Source of the DNA: Neodontobutis hainanensis
Lineage: Eukaryota; Chordata; Actinopteri; Gobiiformes; Odontobutidae
Assembly: GCA_024349245.1 (NCBI GenBank)
Contig: JALDNG010000007.1
Span: 2,086,001 to 2,150,000, forward strand
Reading direction: 5' to 3'
DNA length: 64,000 nt
In this document: piece after piece, positions 36,674 through 49,600 of the stretch
Layout of the letters: each line of letters starts with the position of its first letter
Position numbering within the stretch: the first letter of the stretch is position 1
The notes under the pieces: model-generated
Told to the model about the DNA's origin: nothing
The model's input: the letters and a program-made list of their open reading frames with translations, nothing else
Database searches by the model: none
Position numbers and translations under genes: made by a program

Positions 36674-36699
36674 CGTGTGTGCCTGCGTGTGGGGGGGGG
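36622..36699. repeat. (TG)n microsatellite followed by G-run
   Basis: About 48 bp of near-pure TG, then TGCG variants, then nine to ten G residues. A Z-DNA-prone alternating tract joined to a G-run. Confidence 0.95.
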
Positions 36700-37719
36700 C
36701 TGTGTAAGACAGAGACAGTAAGAAATTGAAACAAAGAGGAAAACTCTCTAGATCACAGAACACAGCCACATCCCCAAGACTCTGTGAGTGAAGATGTACA
36801 GCAGGTGCATGGTACCGCAGTGATGCTGAATCATCTTGCATCTAGTCATTGAGTGGGTCAAGTTTCCTCGTAAATCTCATTCTTTCTTTTATTGTTCTTA
36901 TAGGAGGAATATACATGTAAAAAAACAAGAGCAAACAACATATTAATGGCTCAAAGCACCTTGCATCTGTATAGAGCAATACCCTAATGTTGGTCCACAT
37001 AATATTTATTTTTATTTTCTTTACATCAGTGAAAGCCTACTTTCTCCCTAGTAGAGTGTGTAAACCTCAATAAAGTAGCAGGGATGTGCACTTAAGCCTA
37101 ATATCAGTATATAATAGGAAGAATATGCAAACAAAATGCATAGTCTACACGAAAAAGGCACCTGCATTTGTTGTTTACAGTACAACATGTGAATACTGTC
37201 CCGTTTGAAGCCCTTCCCAGCAGCAGGATGTGGTAGTGTGAACCGTCCTTGCACAAAAACACCCACTTCCTATGATTTTGATAAACAGCATTGTGGTTTC
37301 ACTCACCATAGATGCACAAATAAGCACACACATCTGTACTTTCCTCAACAAAATCACCATCTGCTATTGTGACGCAAAGGCAGCACAATGTTATTTATTA
37401 AAAACTAAAACACTTCTTCACCTGTTTTCATGTGACTTAATGAGCTCACCAATAGGCAGGCTCTGTAGACTTTTGTCTAAAACGTGAAAGCCAGAAAAGG
37501 TTTAGGTTTATAAAAGTAAGCCATTTTTTTTATTGTCTTCATGGTTGCATGGTCACATACTGTCCTGTCAGTCACATCTGTGAGCCTGTCAGGATATTGG
37601 GATATGAATGTAAATGCTTCTGAGAGGAGAATAAGAGGGGTGTATTAGGCTTGCTGATCCTTCACAGTCCTCTTGTCAAGCTAAAAGTGAGAGTAAAAGT
37701 CACTCGTGTGTATGTCCGA

Positions 37720-37720
<1 letters not shown>

Positions 37721-37786
<66 letters not shown>
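37721..37786. repeat. (TG)n microsatellite
   Basis: About 66 bp of uninterrupted TG, some 560 bp upstream of the cdk7 start codon. Confidence 0.95.
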
Positions 37787-38238
37787 GTGGAGGGTCAAAG
37801 GAGAGGAGCCATGCCTAATCCTGTGGGATGTGGGGGTATCTGCTGTGTATGGAGATGGGATGTAAGGATGTGCTCAACCGGGCATGGATCACAAAGCCTT
37901 TCTAACTGACAGAGGAGACTCCCGAGAGACGAGTGTCAATTTCAGACCAAAAAGTAAAACTGTTAGGGAATATAACATAACAAGATAAAAAATATTCTAC
38001 TTTTATTTGTTTAGAAAATACAAATTATAGTTCATATATAGGCAAAGGTTTTTATGGGTGTGAGCATTTTCATTAGCAGGAAGCTATGAAACTGTGCTAC
38101 TGATGCACTAAACTAAAAATAATAGCATTTATGTAAAAACCTCTCGGACGAGTGGATATTTCACCTTTTTGACAAGCAGCTTACAGATCAAGGCCTACAT
38201 ATCTAAAATACGTGTTAATTGGTGTTGTGCGGAATTGA

Positions 38239-38252
38239 CCAGTAGATGGCGG
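38239..38252 (+). promoter_or_regulatory. CTCF-like motif upstream of cdk7
   Basis: CCAGTAGATGGCGG on the plus strand fits the degenerate CTCF core pattern. It lies about 95 bp upstream of the cdk7 start codon, inside the likely promoter. Confidence 0.4.
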
Positions 38253-38346
38253 TATTGAATACTATGAGAATTACTTTAACCCGGAAAAAAATCATTACGG
38301 CCCTTTAACAAAACCGGAAGAACAGAACTGTCGGTGATCCGCTAGA
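38253..38346 (+). promoter_or_regulatory. cdk7: Likely cdk7 core promoter and 5' UTR
   Basis: The 95 bases before the start codon contain two ETS-type cores (CCCGGAAAA near 38281 and ACCGGAAGAA near 38314) and no TATA box. ETS sites in a TATA-less promoter are typical of housekeeping genes such as cdk7. Confidence 0.45.
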
Positions 38347-41300
38347 ATGGCACTTGATGTAAAATCTAGAGCCAAACGGTACGAGAAGCTGGACTTTCTC
38401 GGGGAGGGTCAGGTGAGCAGATAGTAGATGAATAAAATAGGGTTTAATGCAACTTGTTGAAATAAAGGTGGTCTCTTTAGAGATATGCCTACAGTGCGGT
38501 GGGATGCTAACTAGTGTTAGCTGGTTGCCAGTGTCAACAAAGCCATGTTGCATGCGTTGCTACTCATTGTAGGTATATCTACAACGACACGTCTCATTAT
38601 TGGCTTACTCCCTTTCTCCTCTAGTTTGCTACAGTCTATAAAGCCAGAGACAAACACACTGACACAATCGTGGCCATCAAAAAGGTGCATATATTGGCTT
38701 CTTTCATGTCATGTTAAGCATTTGAGAAAGAGACAAGGCCACTAAAAGTGTGTTTTCTCCCGCAGATAAAGGTTGGTCACCGAACTGAGGCAAAAGATGG
38801 TGAGTGCCAACCAGTAATCATCCTTTTTTATTTTTAAGTCACATGTTGCATGTAGTCAATTGTTATATACCTTAAAATGTTTCCCTTCAGGTATTAACAG
38901 GACTGCTCTTCGAGAGATTAAACTTCTACAGGAGTTGCATCATCCAAATATCATTGGGGTAAACGCTACTATGTAACTAATCCATCTGCTTCCACTTATC
39001 TTGGCTGGATCACAGAGGCAGGTAGAAACATAGTCCATCCAGTGCGTCAGCTGACTGCTCTTTGTGGAGAAGCATTGTGCTTTACATTGTGCTCCTCCTG
39101 AGGGCTGAGCCTTTCCTCCCTGCTTAGGAAACTAATTTTAACAGGTTGCCTTATGACTCAGCTCCCTCTTTACACATCAACTGCGCCACACTGTTCGTCA
39201 GGCTCCAATTCCATCCAATCTGTGATACTTGCATCTTTCCCACACTAGTAAACGTCAACCCCAGAGTCTTGAACTTACTGTTCTCCAACCTGAAAGAGGA
39301 AAAGCTACCCTTTTTCAGCAGAAACCATACTCTTGTTCATGGAGGTGTTCATTTTTATCTTAGTCAATTATCTCAGCAAAACAATCTCGGTGTAAGCTCT
39401 GTCCTAGAAGCCAACAGGGTAACATTGTCCATACAAATAATGAACAGAATTGTGTTTATTTATTATTATTATCATTATTATTATTATTATTATTATTAAC
39501 ACCTTGACTTAACTATGTAAGTTACATAGTAAACTAACTAATGTTAATAAAAAATAGTGAGTCTATTAAGTCCAATTATCTAACCATACCATTTGGTTTT
39601 ATGTTGTAGCTGCTGGATGCCTTTGGTCACAAATCAAATATTAGTCTGGTGTTTGATTACATGGAGACAGATCTGGAGGTGAGCCATCTTCAATGTTAAT
39701 TAATACAATTATTACTCAGTCTCACTGTCTAGCTGGTTTACATAATTAATTGGTTTATGTTTTGGGAGGTGTAAGGTTATATAGTAGTGCAGTAATTATT
39801 GAGATGGCCGTATGGATACTCTCATCTTGTCTATTAACTGTGTTCTAAAGGTTTGTAAAAAAGTAAGCAAAATGCAAAATAATGACAGACACAGCACCAC
39901 CCAGTGGTTTAAACAGATGCTGTCTAGTCTTTCAGTGGAGAGAATTACTGTTATAAGAATTTTTTGTTCAGATTGATTAGAGAGACGGAGTACAATTTAA
40001 AATGAATGATCAGGTTTAATTTTTGCAAGAATGAAGCAAAGCACATGTAAAAATGGTACAGGATAACGTTTGCTGGAAAAAAGTAAACAATACATAAGAT
40101 TTTATATCATACTGTAAAGGTTGTAGGAGGTGTATCTTTCACACACACCACATGACAAGTTCCCAGGTGCAGGATTTAGTCCATGGCAAGTTATGTCTAC
40201 GTCTAGTTATGTCTATGTTCATGTTTGGATTAGCATGAAGGACATGACATGTGCAGGACTGACATGACCTGAAGAGGACTAGGAGCAACCAGTAATTACT
40301 AACTATAGGAAATTATAAATTATTATAACATTCACTTGCATTAATTTGGCTAAACAGGTGTCTGAAAAGATTTGGAGACCTAACAGAGGAGCCAGCTGAC
40401 ATCTTATGTTGACGTTGCAATTTCTGTGCTTATGTATGAATTTATATTTTTAAATAGATTCTTACAGACTTATTTCAGTCAATAAGAGAAGCATTGTTCT
40501 TAGTTTTTGTATTTTCACGTTTCTTGTGTTTTTCTGTTTGATTTTTTTTTATTCAAAACTATGCGATACAGTCTTGCATGTGAGGCTAAAAAAGTAAAGG
40601 AACTACTGTATTGACATGGTGTAAACTTGTATAAAATGACAGTATTATGGCAAAAGGAAATTGCAAACACATTATTGTACACTAAACTTGATATATTGTA
40701 TCTACCTCATTAAGTACAATGTAACAAACTGTAATGCCATGTAACTACACAGTACATACATACCCTAACCCTACCTACAATATGTAAGTACACATAATTC
40801 CATTATGTATGTACTATTTAGTTACATTTTATTACAATTTGTTACACAAGGCAGTAGATACAATGTATCAAGTGCAGTGTAAAATAAAGTGTCACCAAAA
40901 ATCAATACCTTATGGTACTTATAATGAATTAATTTGCCATTAGAAGCAGAGGAACCAGACACAAGAGGAAATGTTTACTTTGTTACACATTTTGGCTGTC
41001 TAATTTTACGGTACTCTTTAAAATAATGTTGCGTATTCTTTTCTTTTTCCTGTATTGTAAAAAAATATACATCTTACACCTAAACACAAGCATAACTTCT
41101 TTGTCCTTGTCTTTATACTCAAGGTTATTATTAAAGACACTAGCTTAGTCTTGACTCCAGCCAACATCAAAGCCTACATCCTTATGACTCTACAAGGATT
41201 AGAGTACATGCACGAACACTGGGTCCTTCACAGAGTAAGAGTGTATGGTTTATAAGTACTTTTGGGTATTTATTTATCAGATAGCCACTAAAGTCTTTGG

Positions 41301-43032
41301 TTTCTTTTTGTCTATGCAGGATCTGAAGCCCAATAATCTGCTGCTAGATGGAAATGGAGTGTTAAAATTGGCTGATTTTGGCTTGGCCAAATCATTCGGC
41401 AGTCCCAACAGAGTCTATACACACCAAGTTGTTACAAGGTCTGTCCATTTCTTTATTTGTAAGTAAAGGTTATTGATGGAAATAATCTTACATCCATTAG
41501 TTTCCCATTGTTTTCTGTTAATCGTGTTTTTTATGTTCATCATCTTTCCTAGGTGGTATCGCTCCCCTGAGCTCCTATTTGGCGCCAGGATGTACGGTGT
41601 TGGTGTTGACATGTGGGCAGTGGGATGCATTTTGGCAGAGCTGCTACTTAGGGTACAGATGAGAAAATTCTTTAGAGACATGGAGAAAAAAATCAAAAGA
41701 CAGGGTCCTCCTTAAAAGGAACTATGTTTGCTTTATTTTAATGTAGATACCTTTTCTTGCTGGTGACTCTGATCTTGACCAGTTGACAAAGATCTTTGAA
41801 GCTCTTGGCACGCCCACAGAAGAGACATGGCCTGTCTGTATTCTTTTAATTATAATTTAATTATTATCTTTTAATAATTTAAATTGTCGTGTCTGATTTA
41901 TTTTTCAGTCTAATTCCGCGTAAACATGTATTTTGTCTAATATTTCTGCAGGGAATGAATAGTCTACCAGACTATGTGTCCTTTAAAATATTTCCTGGTA
42001 CACCTCTTGAACACATATTTAGTGCAGCTGGAGATGATTTATTGGAGCTGCTACAGGGACTCTTCACCTTTAATCCATCAACACGGACCACAGCCACACA
42101 GGTAAAGTAAAGTGTAATTTTTACAGTTGCTTCTTGCCATCCCAAAAGTACAATATGTTTAAATAATACTCAGGCTTATTAATGTTGAGAAGTTGGACAT
42201 TGTATTTTTAAATTAGAAAAATGCATTTGCTGTACACATGTTTATATTGTATGGTTAGAATTAAGAACTTAATCACATATTGTCTGTTGTTCCCTAGGCT
42301 TTGAAGATGAAGTATTTCAGTAACAGGCCTGGTCCCACTCCTGGTCCTCAACTTCCAAGACCCAACTGCTCAGTAGAAGCTCTACGGGAAAAAGAAACAG
42401 TTGGACTCAAGAGGAAGATAGAGGGCTTGGAGACAAGTAATTAAAACAGCATTTCTGCTATTTATTCATAAATAACTACTTACATAATCTGCCTAGCATG
42501 CCTTGTCCTAATTTTGCCACAGTAAATTTAAATATTATATAGTATTTACATTTTGGTTTAAGTAGCAAACTGAGATGTGTCTCCCACACATGATTAAGAC
42601 TGAATTAAAAGGAGTTACTTAGATGCATTTAAGATGAACCAGTCTGCTCTCACAGTTCTGCTCTCTATGGTCATAAAACTGCATTACAACTTGATTGAAC
42701 CTTATAATTCAGAGGGTGTAGGCTGAAGTTAGAAATTCAAAATATCGTAAAGTTAGAGCACATGCATACTGTTTAGTGGTAGGGTATGTTTTACCAAAGT
42801 AGGGCCTTGGTGTAACTGGGAGTTTCAAAGCTTTTTATTTGTGGTTAGGAAAATATCTTGTAACTATGTTCTTATGCTACAGTATACTGCAGAGTGTAAT
42901 TTGAAACATATGAACATGTTTGTTGGGAACAGATTTCTCATAAATGGTACAGTGTTTGCAAATGTATGCATTGTCTATATTACTACTATGTTGTCATTCA
43001 CAGCTGTAATGAAGAAGAAGCTGATTTTTTGA
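38347..43032 (+). CDS. cdk7: Cyclin-dependent kinase 7 (complete, 12 exons)
   Basis: Exons: 38347-38412, 38625-38684, 38766-38799, 38891-38958, 39610-39678, 41124-41234, 41320-41438, 41553-41652, 41747-41833, 41952-42101, 42298-42436, 43004-43032. They total 1032 bases, 343 residues (human 346). CDK7 with cyclin H and MAT1 is the CDK-activating kinase; it phosphorylates the T-loops of cell-cycle CDKs and, in TFIIH, the RNA polymerase II C-terminal domain. Seen: start MALDVKSRAKRYEKLDFLGE, glycine loop, lysine 41 (VAIKK), NRTALREIK in place of PSTAIRE, HRD 135-137, DFG 155-157, and both T-loop phosphosites Ser164 and Thr170 (SPNRVYTHQVVTRWY), numbered exactly as in human. The tail keeps the terminal KKLIF after a short divergent segment. 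Donors of exons 7 and 9 are the weak GTCTGT. Confidence 0.96.
39457..39498. repeat. (TTA)n microsatellite in cdk7 intron 4
   Basis: About 14 TTA/ATT trinucleotide units with one ATC interruption, in the intron between 38958 and 39610. Confidence 0.9.
40677..40896. mobile_element. Foldback, MITE-like element in cdk7 intron 5
   Basis: The left arm (about 40677-40773) and the reverse complement of the right arm (about 40803-40896) align over most of their length; shared pieces include ACTTGATA.ATTGTATCTAC, TGTAACAAA.TGTAAT and AGTACATACAT. The centre carries ACCCTAACCCTACCTACAA. It ends with AAAATAAAGTGTCACC. Short foldback elements with this terminal sequence and an ACCCTAACCC core are common in teleost genomes as I recall; I cannot assign a named family. 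No coding capacity. Confidence 0.6.
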
Positions 43033-44330
43033 CCAGAGAATCTGGTCAGTTGGATGTTGACCTTGATCTTCAGAGAGGAACTGCACTCTTTAATTCTCAG
43101 GATTCACCACTAGAAGTTAACAACCCATGGAAAGGAGGACTTGACTGCATTTTGTTTTACTGCAGCTGTTACAGAAAATTGTTTGGCCATGTTGAAAAAT
43201 ACAATACCTGATGTACAGAAATAATGTAATCAGTTCTAGCTTTTTTCATTTCATCACTAAAGACCTCTTCTAACTATTTAGATTAATTCTATTTATGTGT
43301 ATAAAAAGAAAAGAACCATTCTAGTAAGACTTAAATGTAGATACATTTTTTATATTTTTGTAAGCAAGACCAACAAATGGTCTAAACACAGTGAACACCC
43401 AGCTGACATCTGAAATCAGATTTTGATTAAATTTCTAAAGAATTTAAACTTTCATTTATGATGATGCATTTATCGCTGTGTGGTTCATACTGTTGTGTCT
43501 CTGTAGCAAGACAGTTATTTCACCTTTCCTCCAGTGCAACAGCACTGTTGTATGAATGTCTGTGATTGTAGAGGTGAGTTTAATGCTGGTTGTATAATAA
43601 TAATGTACAAAAAAGAGCTTTATAAATGCTCACCATTTATCCTCTGCTATTATAAGGGACACTTGTATAGTATGTCCCATGACAAAATTTTACAAATTTG
43701 ACATTGAGAGTTGAGAATGTAGTATTAAAACATGTCACTTATGTCACAAAAATACACATTTCTTAGTAAGAGGAAGAGCTGTGCGTCTCATTTGTGGGTT
43801 ATTGTGGCAAAATCCCAAGTTGGGTCATTCTACAAAAGGACATGGTCCTAAAGCCAAAATCACAATTGCTGCAATTCAGAACCAGGCTAAATGGCTTCAG
43901 TACAGCCCTTGTTGTATAATAGTGACTAGGTGGGTTACTTCAGTTTGTTTGGTTAAGTTGCTGGTCAGATTACATTCTCTGCAAACGTTCACTAAGTAAA
44001 CTTTATCAGCTCGGTGCAGAAAGCGGTGTCTATCTGACAAGCAGTTGGGCAGAGAAGATACGGGAAGTGTTTAACTGAATCACCTCAATTCAAAGAAACA
44101 AAGTGAAATTACAAGTGCTCTTCAAGGACAGAAAGGGCCACAACAGCAAATACAAACAAAGAGAATGTCCGAGGCACTCTGATTTGATTGTATACTGAAC
44201 AGAAATCACCTGTGAGGTGGATGGATCATCTCGGCAAAGGTAAAGTGCTCACTAACACAGATTTGTGAACAACATTTGATAGAAGTAGGCCTTTTATGTA
44301 CATAGAATAAACAAGTGTTTAAATTTTTGT
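43033..44330 (+). other. cdk7: Probable 3' UTR of cdk7
   Basis: Follows the TGA at 43030-43032. AATAAA at 44306-44311 is followed by a T/GT-rich stretch (TTTTTGTTCAGTGTC) and is the best-looking poly(A) signal; ATTAAA matches upstream (near 43424 and 43724) may be used too. No other gene seen. Confidence 0.45.
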
Positions 44331-45180
44331 TCAGTGTCTTTAAACGCCAACGCGTTTCATCTCATTGAATCTTCTCTAGGGCAGTGAACAGGACAGGTGT
44401 GTGAAGGCTTTATAAATGGAAAAGAAAATGAAACCTGTAAACCCCTCAAAAGGTACATTTGACTACATAAAATGGATGCATCAAAGTGTGCAAATAATTA
44501 CATAAACCAAACTAAAGAATAGACCACCACAGAGCAGGCTACAAGCAGTTGGGCAGTTCTGAAACTTTCACATCCTACAAAAAACAAAAACAGACTTTAA
44601 AAAACTTGAAAAAAAGACTTGTGGTTGAAAGTAATTCTTTCTTATGTCTACATTAGCAAGATAAGCCTTGGTTACATATTTGTGACCGTTTTACTAAAGA
44701 GGCAACAGCTGCAGAACTTGAACTAAAATGACATGAGAAACACCTACTAATCACCAGGTTAAACCGTTTGTATCCATGGATAGCCTACTCTTTGATCAAT
44801 GTTGTATGAAGATGCGGTTATGTGAAGTGTGAACACAATTTAACGGAAAAGGAAATACAATTGAAAAACAGCAGATTAGTGGCAAAGAGCACTGGAGAAA
44901 TCAGGGCACGCAGACAATTGCTATAGTTTCTGAGGCGTCCAGCAATGTCCCCTGACGTCAAGGGCTATAACGGCGCAATGTCATCAAGACTTCACTTGAA
45001 TTAAAATTAGGTCACCATTATGTCCAGAAATCAAAGTAGCTTAACCTCATACAGAATAGTTGTTTAGTTTAATTTGGCTGTAGAGAATAATATCTATAGA
45101 AGGAAAGTAAGTATTGCATGTTTTATTTGAGAAGCTCTGGAGGCAGTAAAGCTTTGTGTGTGTTTTTTCTTGTTGATGTG
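44331..45180. other. cdk7-serinc5 intergenic interval
   Basis: About 850 bp without a recognisable gene. A CAACGCGTTTCATCTC stretch near 44349-44364 resembles pieces of fish interspersed repeats, but it is too short to classify. Confidence 0.4.
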
Positions 45181-45339
45181 CGGTGGGAGGAGAGACGGGG
45201 GCGGGGCGGAGAGACAGCGGACAGCCGCGGAGGAAGACTGGGAACAACTGCTAATTTCATGTGGAAGCGAAAGATAGCGACTGACAAAAGCAAGCTCTTT
45301 CTCTGAGGCGGATTTTTTTTTTCAATTTCCCTGAGCATT
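45181..45339 (+). promoter_or_regulatory. serinc5: Likely serinc5 promoter and 5' UTR
   Basis: A short GC-rich patch with an Sp1-type GC box (GGGGGCGGGGCGG, about 45197-45209) and several CpGs, in otherwise AT-rich DNA and just before the first coding exon. No TATA box seen at a convincing distance. Confidence 0.5.
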
Positions 45340-46642
45340 ATGTGCACTCCGTGTTGTTTCTCGCAGGTAAGCATAACGTGGTATTGTTTTTTGTTTTCCG
45401 TCGACGAATTTGTTGAACGATACAATGAAACGCTCCAATGCTAGGTCGAGTCACTGCTGCTGTTTCTGTAGCCTACTGTTGACTCTGTGATTATAGCCTA
45501 CTCCGGAATCTCCTTTCTGCCTTTCATTCACAACTTCCATTGCCTCTCTTTTAGAAAAAAGGAGAAAATTACATCGTTATCGTCAGAAACTATTGTTTCC
45601 CCTGGGTGTGTTTTATTTGTATTTTTTTAAGAAAATAGTGGGAGAGTTCTTCTAAATGTGACATATATCCTTCCCTCGCTGACTGCTGGATCGGTCAGTG
45701 ACACAGTTTTGCAATCCATTTTGTGCTTTCTTTTATTGGGGTATTTCCACTCTGAAACTTGGAGCTAACGGTGTTTTCCACTCAACAAATAGAAGTCTTG
45801 TTCTCTGACGGGAAAAAGGATGATGGTTTAGGATAGCAAGCGAGTTTTTTATTGTTCTACTGTAAGCCATGCTTTTGATGCACGGCAGATAAAGAAACCA
45901 AATAGCCTCTTATACTCAGCAGCCTACTCAGTAGACTGGAATCCTACTCAGTAGACTGTTATCCTACTTAACTGCACCGACTCACCAACTTCTCTCTGTA
46001 GTTTATGACTCAAGACGAATCAGTTAGACTTGTGCTGCCACAGCATAGCCTACTCTATCCAAGTCTTTGTGCGTAGTAAGACTACTGACACAAAAAGTTA
46101 AGACTTAAAATATATTTTTTCTTTAATAGCTCAATGTGTTTGCTTGGACAGTTAGTTAAAATAAATTAAAATAATTTAAATCATGAGGTTCATATTTAAA
46201 GCAGACCTAATATTATTTTGTTAAAACAAATTATCTATCCTATGCAATATGTAAAAGTAACCCTACAAACAAACATGCCATAGGCCTACCACACAAATAA
46301 CACCCCACAAAGATGCTCAGGCCCTCACTGTCACTCAGTGATTACAATTATACAAGCACCAATTTATAATCATGCACCATAGGCCTACTGACATACCACA
46401 TTTAGATTTATTCTTATCTCATGTAGCTTCTTGGAATGCCCTTTTTGGCATGGTGTCATGTTGTGTGGTCTTTTTCTTTCTGTGTTGGCTTCAAGGTGAA
46501 AATGAACAGAGGGTGGGCACTGTTGGTAATAGACGTGAGTTGGCGTGGTTCTGGGAGCAGTAGACTTGTAATTTCACAGAGGGATCAGGGCTGAATGCCA
46601 TGTTGTGATACGGGCTTTAGCTGTAGCTCATTATTGCGGTTG

Positions 46643-46680
<38 letters not shown>

Positions 46681-49600
46681 CGCTGTGGGATTTAGCTGTG
46701 ATTGGGGTCTACAACTACGCAGGGAACTGGATGGAGCACAGCTATAGTACAAGCCACTTTGGCATGACACAGGATTTAGGACAGTAGAAGTATAGCATAC
46801 AGGCCATCCCAAAAGCAGCCAACTTTAAGCAGAATCTGCACTCTGACTTACTGTCATTGTAGGGTCCTAATAATGTATATATCTATATAATCTAAATAAA
46901 ACACTCAAACACTCACAGCAACATCTGCAGTGGCTCTTTTGTTCTAAAAACAGGCACTGAATAGCTGCAAAATACATTTGTAGCATCCCTCTTATTTTTT
47001 TATTTAACAAGGGAAGTCCCACTGAGATTACAAATTTGTTATGCAGGGAAGTCTTGGCTCTGTGTGTGTGTGAGGGGGGGGCAATGGTACATGGTTTTGG
47101 TGGTAGGGAAACCGGAGCAACCGGAAAAAAAACCTATGCAGACACGTGGATAACATGCAAACTCCACACAGGCCCTGCCCCTGGATGGGACCTTCTTGCT
47201 TTAAGGCAGGTCTGCTAACCACTCTGCCAACATAACATAAGTATATGTTCCTTGAAGTATTTGTAGTGGTTGGCTTAGTCTGCTTTTTTCAACTTGCCTC
47301 TGGGAATTACTGTGGTAAGCAACCAGCATTTTCCACAGGGATGTCATCAACACGGTCCATATGTTTAGTGTCTTTTTGACCTGACACGTGGCATGGAAAA
47401 TCTTTATTCCGTTTTGTCTCTTAAAACCACATGAGGAGATTATGATGCAACTGTCTGAAATACCAATCCAGCGAGGTGCCATTATGTTCAGTTGACTAAA
47501 TGGCGTTTACTCTCATTAGTTAGTTGGAAATAAATCTTTTTACTACGGGATTCATTCATTAATTTTCTTCCGCCTGGTCCCGTTAGGGGTCGAGGTATAC
47601 TAGGGTATCTTGGTTTTAATACAGTTTGTCATTGATCTGTTATCCTCTGAATGTCTTGGTGTTTCCTCCCCTCTTTGATTGTTTCTTTTTTTTTTCTTTG
47701 CCTTTGTTCATCCTTTCTGTGCTTTGGACTTCTGTTCGCCTGTGTTGATTGTCGTCAGGGGTTGTATTTGCCAGGAGGGAAGCAAAGACTTTCTTTTGTG
47801 TATGGGAAACAGAGCAGTGATACATTTTTGCTGTGTGTATACAGCTGCTTAGCTATAGACAATAGTGGAGCTGTCAATCACAACATACGTTGAAAAGGAA
47901 TAGATGTAGTTTTGGAGCTCAGGATGTGTAATATTTAAGCCTTATTGTTGTTTTTGCCTTTTAGCTTTTGCTGGAGAGGTTGTTTTTGCTACAACCTCTC
48001 CAGCAAAAGCTTTGTTGTAACTTGAGATGTCAGGGTGTGTCCAAGCTTTGCCTTGACCATGATTCATTGAGGTAAACATCCAGCCGCTGTTGTTATTGGG
48101 GAGTTCCTTTAGTAGTATCTATATTATGCTGCATATATGAAAAGAAGGCTGTACCATAGATCAGAGTAATACATGTGATAAATAACAGACAACACTGACT
48201 CGTTAAATCACAACAGTCTCCTTTTCAATAGAAGTTCTGTGAAACTATGAGTCACAGTCTGCCTTGTTGTTTTTTCCAAATTGACTAATGAAGTTATCTC
48301 AAATCTCAGCTTTGATGTTCTCCACATGTTAAACATTGGAAGGAGAAATATGTAACAATCGCAGCTAAACCATATTTTTTATTTACCATCTCCTCGTCTG
48401 GAAGGTACATTATGGTTGCATATCTCTGATACTTCCTGATGTGCTCACAGTTGCACAAGTAACCCATTTTTCTGTGACTCTACTGTTTGCATTGCATAAG
48501 CACACAATGTCTTTTTTGTGCTTTGGTTTATCCAATGCTAACCACTGTTTCCTTAATTTGGCTCAACTGTGTGCCATCATTTCAAATAACCTTTTGTTTG
48601 TAGATAAGCTTGTATGTGCTTGTCATAAATGTTACTTTTTTCAACATTTACATCAAGCTAAACTAAGGTCTTATGTGCAACGCCTCTGCGCCCCATCCAT
48701 TGCTTTAATTTCCTGAGCACATTCTTTACAGTGTGTTGTGTTCATCCACTCTTATCAATACCCTTTCCACTGAATGCCTTTGAGTTGAAAGATAGAGAAG
48801 CGTTAGAGAGTATGTGGAGGCAAAAGAGTGACTGAAGACAGCAAAGAAGGGGTAAAGGAAGTAACAAATAAATGATGCCTAAGTTTCTGTGAGTATTTTA
48901 AGCTGTTTGATAAACCAGTAATGTCAGGTAGAAGTACACAAAATAAAATCAAACACTTAAAACAAACCTAACCTACATAGTTACACTGGAGAAAACATGA
49001 AAATAGTAATTTTCATGTTTTGCCATAATTTGTATCCTGTATTGATTTGCCACTATAAATTTATTTTACTGCTACAGAAAAGCAGAAGGACCAGGATGTG
49101 TAACAGTGATGGTGATTGGAATATAGAGCTGTCAACAAACACACATATGCATACAAATACACTGTTCTTTTTCAAGAAAGGCAGGTAGTTAAAGTGTTTG
49201 CTGTTGCATGTTGGAGTGGCTCTTGCGTATTACTCATGAGGGATCCTTTTGCCATTGACAGAAGAGTGCACAGGGCAGACACGGTGACCACCTGTCAGCT
49301 TGTTGGTGGGTCAGGCGAGCAGTAGAGAAGGGGGTGAGTGAGCTCTTGAGTGGGAAGGGTCAGTGGATTACCATGGCTACTCTTTTAGTATCTGTGTGTG
49401 GTGGAATTCCTTTAGACGTCCCCCTGTCCTCCCTCCCTCCAATCCGTTCTACAGAGTTTGCAGTTTGGCCCCTCAGTGTGCTGTCCTCCGGTGAAACACC
49501 CCCTAACTAATGAAATCTAAACACCCTCTCATTCTATAAAGCCCTCCTTTTTTTCTGTGTACTTGCAGTGTAATGCGGTTAATTAAATGTCCATTGAGCG

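Larger units (their letters stand above)
33200..38238. other. Intergenic region between setbp1 and cdk7
   Basis: The divergent intergenic interval. It holds three long dinucleotide microsatellites, listed separately, and otherwise AT-rich DNA. Open frames at 34281-34628 and on the opposite strand are translations of the CA/TG repeat and are not genes. Confidence 0.6.

Noticed and set aside
41245..41715. Plus-strand frames of 73 and 80 codons in cdk7
   Set aside because: They contain real cdk7 exons 7 and 8 but run on into introns; exon limits were set by splice sites instead.
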